Below the pieces are notes generated by a model. That model did not search any database. It was not told where the DNA came from and saw nothing but the letters and a program-made list of their open reading frames with translations. The position numbers were made by a program, and so were the translations under genes. DNA of 64,000 nt from Pseudoalteromonas sp. MSK9-3. Its GTDB lineage: Bacteria > Pseudomonadota > Gammaproteobacteria > Enterobacterales > Alteromonadaceae. Shown piece after piece: positions 27,397-36,147 of this stretch. The stretch spans positions 37,008-101,007 of the forward strand of contig NZ_MIET01000010.1 in NCBI RefSeq assembly GCF_003590335.1, given 5' to 3'. The stretch's first letter is position 1; each line of letters begins with the position of its first letter.

Positions 27397-28341
27397 CTAA
27401 TGATTAATTAAATAGTGAGAGGGAGAAATACCAAAGCGTTCCATGAAGGCACGCCTAAAGCTATCATAGCTTTTAAACCCGACCTGAGAGGCTATTAGCG
27501 AGAGGTTTGGGTGTTCCAAGTTCATTAAATCTTTGGCGCGATCTAACCGTAATTTTTTAAAGTATTGACTGGGTGTTGTATTTAAATGTGTTTTAAATAA
27601 CCGAGTTAATTGACGTTCACTTAATGCACATACCTCAGCCATTTCAGCGACTGTGCATGGGGATGCGATGTTTTCAATGAGCCAATCTAGTAAAGGAGAT
27701 AGACGGAGGCTTTCATTACTTTGTATCTCTAATAAATCTGAAAACTGGCTTTGATGGCTACTTCGTTGTAGATACACCACTAACTCTTTGGCGACTTTGG
27801 CGGCAATAACGTTACCGTGATCAGAGCGGATCACTGCAAGTGCGAGGTCAACACCAGATAACACGCCTGCAGAAGACCAAATATCCTGATCTTCAATGTA
27901 AAGTGGGTCAGGTGAAACATCGCAATGACTGGCCCGTGATGCTAAATCATTACAGTGTCGCCAATGTGTGGTGATATTCAGAGCTTTATCGCGATAAAGT
28001 TGGGCTAGGATAAATGACCCTGTACAGATACTCATCACTTTTTTAGCGCTATCTGCGAGGTTTCTCAGCTGTTTGGTTTGGGCATTGTTTAGGGTTAAAG
28101 TACGCATGCCAGCGCCACCGCAAATAATTAAGTAATCGACGTCTAATACATCATCGAGCGTATATTCAACCAGAACTTTTTGCCCATGAGTACTTTTTAC
28201 TTCACCTCTTCTCAAGCTGAATAACTGACTTGAGTAATGCTCACTAATAAAGCTATTTGTTTCCATGAAAGCGTCAAGTGGACCAAATAAATCAAGCGCC
28301 TGAAAACCATCGGCAACAAAAAATAGTATTTTTTTAGTCAT
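27397..28341 (-). CDS. GlxA-type transcriptional regulator (DJ-1/PfpI plus AraC)
   Basis: The 314-residue protein has a DJ-1/PfpI-like amidotransferase fold at residues about 3-190 (LFFVADGFQALDLFGPLDAF, then CTGSFILAQ with the elbow Cys). An AraC/XylS DNA-binding domain lies at about 222-314: two helix-turn-helix units, VAEMAEVCALSERQLTRLFK and LSLIASQVGFKSYDSFRRAF, followed by FGISPSHY. The N-terminal domain probably senses a ligand. An 11-bp inverted repeat lies upstream of the start (28377-28417) and would suit autoregulation. The S41-like gene lies immediately downstream. Confidence 0.88.
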   Translation of the reverse strand: MTKKILFFVADGFQALDLFGPLDAFMETNSFISEHYSSQLFSLRRGEVKSTHGQKVLVEYTLDDVLDVDYLIICGGAGMRTLTLNNAQTKQLRNLADSAKKVMSICTGSFILAQLYRDKALNITTHWRHCNDLASRASHCDVSPDPLYIEDQDIWSSAGVLSGVDLALAVIRSDHGNVIAAKVAKELVVYLQRSSHQSQFSDLLEIQSNESLRLSPLLDWLIENIASPCTVAEMAEVCALSERQLTRLFKTHLNTTPSQYFKKLRLDRAKDLMNLEHPNLSLIASQVGFKSYDSFRRAFMERFGISPSHYLINH

Positions 28342-28376
28342 AATATTCTCCTTGAACAGGAGTATACTAGGAACTG

Positions 28377-28417
28377 AAATGTCGGTTCTGTCATATTTAC
28401 GACGAAAACCGACATTT
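28377..28417. promoter_or_regulatory. 11-bp inverted repeat in the GlxA-type regulator promoter
   Basis: AAATGTCGGTT (28377-28387) and AACCGACATTT (28407-28417) are perfect inverted copies whose centres are 30 bp apart, close to three helical turns. Two sites on the same DNA face suit an AraC-type dimer. The repeat begins 36 bases before the regulator start. Confidence 0.6.
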
Positions 28418-28477
28418 TAGGTGAAAATATATATGCTGCTAAATAAACACTGATCAACGTGTTTACACCAGAGTGCA

Positions 28478-28993
28478 TTAGTGTGGAGTATTAAGCTCAT
28501 TTTGTAATTGTTCACTCATGGCCTTGAGTCCTGAAACCTTCTCTTTCGCGAACTCTATCTTTTCTTGGCTGAGGCCTTCTCGTATTCCACGGGTTATAAG
28601 CATTTCTAAGCGCACTATTTTTTGCTTAGAGGCGCTAATGAATGCCATTTTAAGTTCGTGCTCTTGGTGTACATGAAATTGCTTATATGCCTCGTGGTCA
28701 TCTAGCTCACCAGAGTAAGGTCGTGTATTTTTGGACTTAGTAATAGGTGGAATATAGGGCTGAGGTTGAATGGATGCTGGCACCGGACCCAGTGAACTGA
28801 GTTGGTTTACCGCAGGAGGCTGATTTTGGTTGATTATAGTGCGAATATCATCTTCTATGTGTGGTGTTTTCTTGCGTACAGTCGAGTCGTTATGATACTC
28901 GATTAATGGCTGAGGTTGAGGCGTAATGGCTATCAAAAAATAGCCAAATGCACAAAGCAAGAGTGCTATGAGGGTTAATTTTAGTAAGTTCAT
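28478..28993 (-). CDS. membrane-anchored helical hypothetical protein, possible secretion helper
   Basis: The 171-residue protein has an N-terminal membrane anchor (about residues 3-24), a Pro/Gln-rich linker to about residue 95, and a charged helical C-terminus (AYKQFHVHQEHELKMAFISAS, then EGLSQEKIEFAKEKVSGLK). Anchor, linker and helical domain resemble lipase-specific chaperones in overall plan only; no family motif is seen. Its ATG overlaps the stop of the parvulin-like gene by 4 bases (ATGA), which indicates translational coupling and a shared job. Confidence 0.5.
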   Translation of the reverse strand: MNLLKLTLIALLLCAFGYFLIAITPQPQPLIEYHNDSTVRKKTPHIEDDIRTIINQNQPPAVNQLSSLGPVPASIQPQPYIPPITKSKNTRPYSGELDDHEAYKQFHVHQEHELKMAFISASKQKIVRLEMLITRGIREGLSQEKIEFAKEKVSGLKAMSEQLQNELNTPH

Positions 28994-30177
28994 AGTGATA
29001 ACTTATGTGTCTTTAGCCAAGCTTGTTTGTTTTGTCGGTAAGTTTGCTGTGCCAAATCTTCTATTAGTGCAAGGGTTGCTTGATATCTTACTGTTTCCGA
29101 GTCGATGGCGTAATAGTCAAACTTTATATGGTGAGTTTGCGCAACCAGCCATTTTCCGTCCGGGCTTCTGATTGGGCCAGTTAACAAAGACTCTTTTAAG
29201 CTAAATACCACTTGGTGTGCCCATTGGCTGTTTTGTTTTCGAGTGACTTTACCTTGGGTATCTGAAAATATGCTTTTTAATGCATATTGTTTCAGTGCTT
29301 TTTTGAAACTGGTTGCTTGTGCTACTTGTTTAAAGGCTGTGGCAGCTTGTGAAGTTGAAAACAAAACGCCGCTAGCAGTTACACGACTTTTGTGCTTAAA
29401 GTCGGCTTTATTTTTTACATAAAATGCGGTGATGTCAGAGTGGGGGATTTTGCGCTTTAGTACTTCTACATAAGGGCTTCGTTCACCATGCATATGCGAT
29501 TGCACCCCAAAATAATTTAACATAGGAGAGCGCAGTAGTTCCCCTGCAGCTATCAGGTTAAGATGTTTTAATGCGATACCTGAGTGGGTTAGGTGGGTCG
29601 CTAAAGATGTCACAAGGTGATGATACTGCCTAACATCACCAATTAACTTTTTAAACAACGCATAGTCTCCTTGGTGGAGCTTATAGCGGTTTTGCATTGA
29701 CTGCTCTAACATTAGCTCGGCAAGGGTAAATGGCATGCCAGTTAAAGGCGCCAAGTTAATGCTTTCTAATTGTGTTAATTGCATGGGCGAATACTGGTTA
29801 TCATTGGGGTAGGGGGGTAAATCCGCAAGCAATGCCGTTTTGGTATAGAGTGACCAATCAATTTTTGGGGCTGAGGGTAAGTTAATATCAGTAAAGTGAC
29901 TTTTTAATAATGACAACACGTAACGACGAGTATGAAATACTGTTGCATAGCCAACATCTGCTTGACGTGTAAGCAACCGCGGTTGATGCTTATGCGCTTG
30001 GGCCAGTAAATACTGATTTTCATTGAGTCTGGCTTGCGTACTGTGGCGCGTAAAGTCACTTTGGTGTTGTGAAAATACGGTATGCATGAGTGCAACTTCA
30101 GGCTCACTAAACGATGTGATATTTGCCATCGTTGGCAAGCTAAAAAGGCTTGCCAATAAAATGAATATCCCTCGCAT
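28990..30177 (-). CDS. periplasmic parvulin-like (PpiC-type) foldase candidate
   Basis: The 395-residue protein has a signal peptide (MRGIFILLASLFSLPTMA). The middle is helical. Residues about 248-350 look like a divergent parvulin domain: DITAFYVKNKADFKHKSRVTASGVLFST, then an ALKQYALKSIFSDTQGKV segment and GPIRSPDGKWLVAQ, as in SurA/PpiD/PrsA-type isomerases. It would assist folding of secreted proteins. Its start overlaps the preceding hydrolase gene's stop by 1 base (TAATG) and its end overlaps the anchored protein's ATG. Isomerase activity is uncertain because catalytic positions are not clearly conserved. Confidence 0.6.
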   Translation of the reverse strand: MRGIFILLASLFSLPTMANITSFSEPEVALMHTVFSQHQSDFTRHSTQARLNENQYLLAQAHKHQPRLLTRQADVGYATVFHTRRYVLSLLKSHFTDINLPSAPKIDWSLYTKTALLADLPPYPNDNQYSPMQLTQLESINLAPLTGMPFTLAELMLEQSMQNRYKLHQGDYALFKKLIGDVRQYHHLVTSLATHLTHSGIALKHLNLIAAGELLRSPMLNYFGVQSHMHGERSPYVEVLKRKIPHSDITAFYVKNKADFKHKSRVTASGVLFSTSQAATAFKQVAQATSFKKALKQYALKSIFSDTQGKVTRKQNSQWAHQVVFSLKESLLTGPIRSPDGKWLVAQTHHIKFDYYAIDSETVRYQATLALIEDLAQQTYRQNKQAWLKTHKLSL

Positions 30178-31187
30178 TAGCGACTAACCATTGCATGATT
30201 AAGCAGGTGCACAACCATGGCAATTGCATGGGGGATCACTTGTTTGGCGGTTGTTAGGCGATCGTAATGATCTTGCGAATTGAGGACTATTCCACCTTGA
30301 GCATAAGAAAAAGCCCCACCTTGGGTTAATAAAGGTCTAATGTCTTGGCTATTTTTGGCGACAGGTGTAAAAGTCGCCATTGCTGAACGCACAAGTTGCA
30401 GGTTATTTAAATCCTCTTGATCATAGTAGTCTTTAACCCAAGACTCCCAACTTGAATGGTTTAAAGCTGAAGTAGTCCATGTATGATGAGGTTGCAACAA
30501 GTCGGTGGTGTGAAAAACAAAGCCGAGTAATTGGGGGTGACCACTTTGTAAAAAGCTCTGATACCAATATTGCCCTAAATTATCGATAGGTTGAAAGGGC
30601 ATCTCTTCAAAATCATCATACATGCTGTAGTTTGAATGGCTGTCAACTCGGTAATTGGCTTCGGTCACTCCGTAGGTATTGTATTGGGTGTCATCAGCCC
30701 TAAACCAACCCGTTTCGCCACCAGCGCCATCATCTAAGTAATCTCCTTTTAGCCATGTTGCGGCTAAGCTGTCGACATTTCCCCATACCGTCAATTTTTC
30801 GTAATTGTAACCACCGAAATCATTGCCGTGGCTATCAGCACCCTGAGTGTGGTTTTGGAAATGCCAATAACTGGTATATTTAACGATACTTTGCGCAGCG
30901 CCCCAAAGAGGTGCTTGTACGCAATCTCCGGTTATCGCCCCACAAAAAAATGTATCTTCAAAATCGTCAACATCATAGGCTGCTTGGCCTAACAAATTAG
31001 CTAATGCGTCTATGGTTAAGTTATTGGCATTGGCATATTGTTTAAGTTTACTATACTGCGTCGTCGTTGGGTTTTGTGCCATATAATTCACAGCATCAAC
31101 AACAATCCGTTTGTGGGTTTCTTGACTAAATGCTTGGGCATTTGAACCAATGAGTGCAAGTGAGCATAGTGCTAGTATTTTTTTCAT
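30177..31187 (-). CDS. secreted S1/P1-nuclease or zinc phospholipase C-like protein
   Basis: The 336-residue protein has a signal peptide with cleavage after SNAQA. The mature end FSQETHKRIVVDAV resembles the zinc-binding N-terminus of phospholipase C/P1 nuclease proteins. Other histidines suited to metal binding occur in YTSYWHFQNHTQG and in GFVFHTTDLLQPHHTW, which recalls the HxxxDxxQPxH block of that superfamily. Such enzymes hydrolyse phosphodiesters of lipids or nucleic acids with three zinc ions. It is the first gene of a tightly overlapping three-gene operon with a parvulin-like protein and an anchored helper. Substrate is unknown. Confidence 0.65.
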   Translation of the reverse strand: MKKILALCSLALIGSNAQAFSQETHKRIVVDAVNYMAQNPTTTQYSKLKQYANANNLTIDALANLLGQAAYDVDDFEDTFFCGAITGDCVQAPLWGAAQSIVKYTSYWHFQNHTQGADSHGNDFGGYNYEKLTVWGNVDSLAATWLKGDYLDDGAGGETGWFRADDTQYNTYGVTEANYRVDSHSNYSMYDDFEEMPFQPIDNLGQYWYQSFLQSGHPQLLGFVFHTTDLLQPHHTWTTSALNHSSWESWVKDYYDQEDLNNLQLVRSAMATFTPVAKNSQDIRPLLTQGGAFSYAQGGIVLNSQDHYDRLTTAKQVIPHAIAMVVHLLNHAMVSR

Positions 31188-31373
31188 ATTGTCCTCGTAA
31201 AGTAATCACTCTATTTTGATGGGTTATTAAACGGGACTAAGATGAACTTTTTATTAACCAAATGTTAACTTTGAAAGTGTGTACTTCTGTTAAAAGTTGT
31301 TATTGTTGATGTTGTTTCGCTCAGGTATGATCAAGGATGAATTATAAGCACATTATTAGTGTATCCAAGGACT

Positions 31374-32192
31374 ATGAAAAAAATAATAATATTGTTTTCT
31401 CTCTTGCTGTGTTGTTCGTTTAGCACTTATGCAAGTGAGGATGAATACGACGACGATGGGTTTTTATGGCAGCTTAGCCTCGGTGGCTTTTGGGTAGATT
31501 TAGCACTACCCGAATTAGAAGGGGCGAAGTCTGACTTTGATGGTATCTCACTGCTTGTAGATGCCAAAATTCAATATAAGCGTTTTTATTTAAATACGCA
31601 TTCAGGGGACTTTTTTGGCGGTTCAGATTTAGGGTATCAATTAGTTCTTGAAGACGACTGGGGCGTTGATGCGATATACGGTAATTATCAACTGCCTTTC
31701 TCTGAGGAGGGTTACTATGGTAATGAAGGGTATGTCCCTGAACTCAGTGGAATAAAAAAGCGTGAACAAGACCAGTCCATAGGCTTATCTTATTATAGAA
31801 CCCTAGGTGAATATCAAGCGGTTGCAGAGCTAGTGTATGATGCCTTTGGTGAGACTAATGGGTGGGTATTACACTTTGAAGCAACGCGAAACTTTGAATT
31901 ACGTAATTGGGACTTATGGCTTAATTTTGGTGCCAATTATTACTCTGCCAATTTTATTGATTACTTTTATGGTGTTGATGCTGACGAAGCCACCTCAAGG
32001 CGTCCAGTCTATGAGTTAGGTGATTCAATGTCGGTGTTCACCCAAGTGCAAGCCAATTATCCCATCGCTGAAGATTGGGTATTTAGTGCTGGTGCATCCA
32101 TTCTCATTGGCGCAAGTAATACTAAAAAAAGTCCCCTTGTTAACTCTCGGCACGCACGTGCAGTTTTTGCGGGAGTGAAATATGTATTCTAA
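31374..32192 (+). CDS. MipA/OmpV family outer membrane protein
   Basis: The 272-residue protein has a signal peptide (MKKIIILFSLLLCCSFSTYA). Many amphipathic strands with aromatic girdles follow, and it ends in Phe (KYVF), as outer membrane beta-barrels do. The DYFYGVDADEATSRRPVYELG segment is characteristic of the MipA/OmpV family, as is the final SRHARAVFAGVKYVF. ATG at 31374 is chosen over a GTG at 31359 because it starts the signal peptide directly and has AAGG upstream. The DUF3019 gene overlaps its end by 11 bases, a common pairing. Confidence 0.85.
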   Translation: MKKIIILFSLLLCCSFSTYASEDEYDDDGFLWQLSLGGFWVDLALPELEGAKSDFDGISLLVDAKIQYKRFYLNTHSGDFFGGSDLGYQLVLEDDWGVDAIYGNYQLPFSEEGYYGNEGYVPELSGIKKREQDQSIGLSYYRTLGEYQAVAELVYDAFGETNGWVLHFEATRNFELRNWDLWLNFGANYYSANFIDYFYGVDADEATSRRPVYELGDSMSVFTQVQANYPIAEDWVFSAGASILIGASNTKKSPLVNSRHARAVFAGVKYVF

Positions 32193-32586
32193 AGTAGTCT
32201 CAATTAATGCCTTAATGTTTATTGCAGGGATGTTTAGCCATCAGGTTGCTGTGGCTAATGGCGAAGGAGTAGTAGAGATTTTACATGCAGCACCAAGTAA
32301 ATGCGTTGCCTTAAATGAAGGGCGTACGTGCTACGCAGATGTTAAGTTCTCTATTAACACGCCAGCGCTAGGCGATTACTGTATTAGAGAAAGTGTGTCT
32401 AAAAAAATTCTTCAGTGTTGGGCCAGTTCACAAGCTTTTGAATTTGTTTTGGGGTTTGGATCTGCAGAAAGTATGAGTTATGAGCTTATTTCAAAGTCAC
32501 AACGTGATGTACTCGCTGTGACAACCATTGAAGTAAACTGGGTACATAAAATTCAAACGAAGAAGCGACGTTGGCGCTTGTTTTAG
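32182..32586 (+). CDS. DUF3019 family secreted protein
   Basis: The 134-residue protein has a signal peptide (cleavage near AVANG) and the DUF3019 pattern: APSKCVALNEGRTCYADVKFSI, GDYCIRE and LQCW, with four Cys likely paired, then a basic RRWRLF end. DUF3019 genes usually follow OmpV and often precede a two-component system; no such system is present here. Function is unknown; an envelope-stress or barrel-associated role is inferred from the pairing. It overlaps the OmpV-type gene by 11 bases. Confidence 0.8.
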   Translation: MYSKVVSINALMFIAGMFSHQVAVANGEGVVEILHAAPSKCVALNEGRTCYADVKFSINTPALGDYCIRESVSKKILQCWASSQAFEFVLGFGSAESMSYELISKSQRDVLAVTTIEVNWVHKIQTKKRRWRLF

Positions 32587-32593
32587 CCCAATA

Positions 32594-34144
32594 TCACAGC
32601 GAGTCAATGTTATTAAGGTAATATTGGGCTCGCTGTAATGTTTGCTGTTTTGTCACATCATCTTGTTTGTCCCAATTACGATATACCATGCCGATCCTCG
32701 GATTTTTTGCAAAGCGCGTTCTATGTTCAATCATAAAGTTCCAATATAAACTGTTCAGTGGGCATGCATCTTCTGTCGTTTTTTGTTTCACGTTGTAATG
32801 GCAACCACTGCAGTAGTCACTCATTTTATTTATGTAATTACCGCTGGCAGCATAAGGTTTTGTGGCGACAATCCCATTATCAGCAAATTGTGTCATGCCT
32901 CGGGTGTTGGGCATTTCGACCCACTCAATGGCATCAATATAAATACCAAGGTACCAGTTATCTACCTGATCAGGGTCTATGCCGGTGAGCAAACAAAAGT
33001 TACCTGTTACCATCAAACGTTGAATGTGATGCGCATAAGCAAAGTCCAAACTTTGTTTGATAGCCTGCTGCATACAGCGCATTTTTGTTTGCCCATCCCA
33101 GAACTGTTTTGGAAGATCACGTGTTGCAGTTAGGGTATTGTAAGTTGCATAGTCTGGCATATTTACCCAGTAAACCGCCCTGACATACTCTCTCCACCCT
33201 AGAATTTGCCTGACAAACCCTTCAATTTGCGAAATGGTAATGGTGTCTTGATTGGCGTTATACGCACTTATGGCGGCATCGATAACGTGTTTAGGCGAGA
33301 GTATTTTGCTGTTTAGAGCAAAAGATAGTCGGCTATGATAAAGGCTCCATTTATGCGGACTATTGGCGGTCATAGCGTCTTGGAATCTACCAAACTGCGG
33401 CAACAAGTATTTACAAAAATAAGTGAGTAACTGCTGCGCCTCGGCCCGATTGGTTGGCCAAATAAATGGCTGTGACAGTTCACCAATCGTATTTATTTTA
33501 TGCCGTTGTATACGGGCAATAATGTCGCTCATATCATAGCTAAATAGCAGAGGCTCTGGAATGAGAGGGGTATCAGCTTTTTTTAACTTAGCTCGGTTAT
33601 CTGAATCAAAATTCCACTGCCCACCCGTGGGCGTGTCACCCTCCATTAAAATCCCAAAGCGTTTGCGCATTTTTCGGTAAAAGTGCTCCATGGTGACATG
33701 CTTATCTTTTGTGAAGTAAGTTGATATCTCATGAAATGGCAAAAAGAAGTGACTACTCTGTACACAGTGCACACTGGTATTTTCAAGAACCATATTTGAT
33801 AGTTGTTGGGCGAGGCGATATTCATCAGGCTGCTGATACTCAAACTGTGCGCAGTGATATTCAGTACATAAGCGCTGTATTAATGCCGGTAAATCCTTGT
33901 CATGTGCCGTGTCATCAAGGGTTAAGTAGCATACTTGATATTGAGCTTGTTGTAGTGCATTGGCAAAGCGTGCCATCGCGGCAAAAAAACCGCATACTTT
34001 TTGAATATGGTGTGTGGTGTAATTGGTTTCTTGGTGCAATTCTGCGATAACGTAAATTACATTTTGCGCTTTGTCTTGGAACCAAGCGTGTCCCACGTCA
34101 AGCTGATCGCCTAATATCAAGCGAAGTGTGGGGCTATTTTGCAT
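32594..34144 (-). CDS. iron-sulfur bacterial cryptochrome/photolyase (FeS-BCP type)
   Basis: The 516-residue protein belongs to the deoxyribodipyrimidine-photolyase-related group. LILGDQLDV starts the antenna domain, GGQWNFDSDNR is the family signature, and the C-terminal domain binds FAD. Four cysteines at 357, 445, 448 and 461 match the spacing of the [4Fe-4S] ligands in PhrB-type (6-4) photolyases. It should repair (6-4) photoproducts in light. ATG at 34144 is preferred (GGGAG 8 bases upstream) over ATG 34168. The CRY-DASH gene lies immediately upstream with an 11-base overlap of ends. Confidence 0.9.
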   Translation of the reverse strand: MQNSPTLRLILGDQLDVGHAWFQDKAQNVIYVIAELHQETNYTTHHIQKVCGFFAAMARFANALQQAQYQVCYLTLDDTAHDKDLPALIQRLCTEYHCAQFEYQQPDEYRLAQQLSNMVLENTSVHCVQSSHFFLPFHEISTYFTKDKHVTMEHFYRKMRKRFGILMEGDTPTGGQWNFDSDNRAKLKKADTPLIPEPLLFSYDMSDIIARIQRHKINTIGELSQPFIWPTNRAEAQQLLTYFCKYLLPQFGRFQDAMTANSPHKWSLYHSRLSFALNSKILSPKHVIDAAISAYNANQDTITISQIEGFVRQILGWREYVRAVYWVNMPDYATYNTLTATRDLPKQFWDGQTKMRCMQQAIKQSLDFAYAHHIQRLMVTGNFCLLTGIDPDQVDNWYLGIYIDAIEWVEMPNTRGMTQFADNGIVATKPYAASGNYINKMSDYCSGCHYNVKQKTTEDACPLNSLYWNFMIEHRTRFAKNPRIGMVYRNWDKQDDVTKQQTLQRAQYYLNNIDSL

Positions 34145-35495
34145 TCGATAGTCTCCCAGAACGATCATTCGGCCAACCGGTCATATCTGTGTGATCGATC
34201 AAATCTAGGGGAACACTGGGGGTATTTTTAGGGCGCCACAGTTGTGCATAGGTACCCTCAGGGTCATAAAGTTGTGTTTGTTTTTGTATATTGAAATGGC
34301 GGCCTCCTCTGCTGTCGGCACCAACCCCTGCGATATATTGCCAATTTCCCCAATTGCTGGGAGCATCATAGTCAATAAGTCGCTGCTCAAAGTAAGCGGC
34401 CCCATACCGCCAATCTATTTGCAACTCGTTCACAAGGTAGCTGGCGATAATTTGGCGTCCTCTATTTGAGACCCACCCAGTCTCATTGAGCTCGTTCATA
34501 AGGGCATTCACTAACGGTTCTGGTGTATTCGCATTACACCATGCACTAAACAAATGCGCATAAAAACTGGTAAGAGGCTTGGTTTGTGTGATCCCCGTAA
34601 ATTTAAATAACGCGCCTTGATGCAATTGGCTATACCAATGAAAGTACTCACGCCACAGCAGTTCAAAATAAATCCAGTAGGTTGACTCATTACTGCCGTA
34701 TTGACTTTCATACTCATTAAGTGCTCTTAAAACTTGCTGAGGGCTCAAAGCGCCATGAGCAAGGTACGGAGAAAAAGAAGTTGAGAAATGACTGCCATGT
34801 AGTGCGTTTCGAGTCTGTTTGTAGTGCGAGGCAGCATGTGACTTAAAATACGCAGCTAGATGTTTTTGCGCATTGTCTTCGCCACCATAATAGTCATTAT
34901 TTTGGCTATTAATAAGATGCTGTGGCAGTTTAAACTGCATCATGTAAGGCGGAGGCGGAAGATGAAAACATGGTTGTTGAGGTGCAATTAAAGCGCGATC
35001 ACATTGCTCATCGCGTTCTATCTTTTTTCTAAAGGACGAAAATGATTTTGGCAATTCAGCAAGGTCAAAAGGCAATTGCGTTCGATAGTATATTTGGCTG
35101 TTGTTTGCTGTTTGAAAGTTCACATCTGAAAATGCATTTTTGAGCCATTGCCATAAACGGCTTTCGTTATATGCCACAGGTATTGATGAACCAACATGCG
35201 TTATTTCATAGCGGTGAATGTAATCTGACACCACCACTCTTGGATCTCCATACTCAATGTTTAATGTTTGGCCAAATTGCGCTAAAGCGTTTTGTAGTCC
35301 TTGTAATGTGCTCTTTAGATATCCTCTTTGCGCCTGACTAGATGTTGTTTGGCTAAAATGTTTATCAAACCGAGTTTGGGGTGGGGCGCAGTATAAACAT
35401 ACTAAGGTATCGACACTTGCGGATAATAAATATAAGGCGTCATTGTCTTGCACACGACAGTCTTGGGTAAAAAGGTAGAGACCTATTCGTTTCAT
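34134..35495 (-). CDS. DASH-type cryptochrome/photolyase
   Basis: The 453-residue protein has an N-terminal photolyase antenna domain (IGLYLFTQDCRVQDNDAL) and a C-terminal FAD domain. Key blocks are FSPYLAHGALSPQQVL, TYWIYFELLWREYFHWY, GWVSNRGRQIIASYLVNELQIDWRYGA and NWGNWQYIAGVGADSRGGRHFN, all typical of CRY-DASH. CRY-DASH proteins repair CPDs in single-stranded DNA or act as light sensors. Its stop lies 11 bases inside the start of the FeS-type gene, so both are probably translated from one mRNA. Confidence 0.92.
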   Translation of the reverse strand: MKRIGLYLFTQDCRVQDNDALYLLSASVDTLVCLYCAPPQTRFDKHFSQTTSSQAQRGYLKSTLQGLQNALAQFGQTLNIEYGDPRVVVSDYIHRYEITHVGSSIPVAYNESRLWQWLKNAFSDVNFQTANNSQIYYRTQLPFDLAELPKSFSSFRKKIERDEQCDRALIAPQQPCFHLPPPPYMMQFKLPQHLINSQNNDYYGGEDNAQKHLAAYFKSHAASHYKQTRNALHGSHFSTSFSPYLAHGALSPQQVLRALNEYESQYGSNESTYWIYFELLWREYFHWYSQLHQGALFKFTGITQTKPLTSFYAHLFSAWCNANTPEPLVNALMNELNETGWVSNRGRQIIASYLVNELQIDWRYGAAYFEQRLIDYDAPSNWGNWQYIAGVGADSRGGRHFNIQKQTQLYDPEGTYAQLWRPKNTPSVPLDLIDHTDMTGWPNDRSGRLSNAK

Positions 35496-35542
35496 AGTTA
35501 CTTATTCGTTAAACCAGTTATATTAGGTATACGAACAAAAAC

Positions 35543-35566
35543 AAAAAAAGCCCAATTGGGCTTTTT
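35543..35566. terminator. bidirectional intrinsic terminator
   Basis: AAAAAAGCCCAATTGGGCTTTTT is a palindromic hairpin with A- and T-runs on both sides. It lies between the lipoprotein gene (minus) and the CRY-DASH start, and would stop minus-strand transcripts coming from the lipoprotein gene. Confidence 0.85.
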
Positions 35567-35586
35567 AAATCATGGTAATTTATACT

Positions 35587-36093
35587 TTACTGACATTGTT
35601 CAACCAAGCCACGTAAATGCTCACCAATATCTTGGCTCTGGCTTTGCCCATCCTGCAAAAGTTGGCTCACCTTATCTTGTAACTCACTTAAATCATATTC
35701 GCCGAGTAAAGTGCGTAAGTAATTCACCGTGTCAGCGCCTTGCTGTAGAAGTTGGGGAATACTTTCCAGTGAGATCTCTTGGTCTGATAAGCCTTCAATT
35801 GTTTCGGCCAGCTTAGAGAGGTCGGCACCATCTTGTAATGCACCTTCCACTTCAATCAAGGCACCCATCGGGTCCCCATCAAGTTGTTTTGCTACACAGG
35901 CAGCAACACTGCCTTTCTCAGCCGTGGCTGAAACAGCAGCTAAACCTTGTTCTCTAATCGCTTCAACAGCCTCTTTTAATTCACTATTTTGTGATAAATA
36001 CTGTTCTTCAATTTGCTTTTTCGATGACTCAAATACATCACAGCCTGTTAACGGAAGCAGTAAAATACTCGATAAAAATAACGCTTTTTTCAT
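35587..36093 (-). CDS. lipoprotein of unknown function
   Basis: The 168-residue protein has a lipoprotein signal (ILLLPLTGCDVF, Cys18). The mature part is almost all helical and acidic, with repeated Leu-rich segments (LRTLLGEYDLSELQDKVSQLLQDG) and a Cys near residue 84 and another at the end. I recognise no family. It is probably held at a membrane facing the periplasm. It ends just before the terminator at 35543. Confidence 0.6.
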   Translation of the reverse strand: MKKALFLSSILLLPLTGCDVFESSKKQIEEQYLSQNSELKEAVEAIREQGLAAVSATAEKGSVAACVAKQLDGDPMGALIEVEGALQDGADLSKLAETIEGLSDQEISLESIPQLLQQGADTVNYLRTLLGEYDLSELQDKVSQLLQDGQSQSQDIGEHLRGLVEQCQ

Positions 36094-36147
36094 AACAATT
36101 CTCTTTGCGTAAACTACGGTTGAGTTTACTGTGATTGTCTTTAAAAG

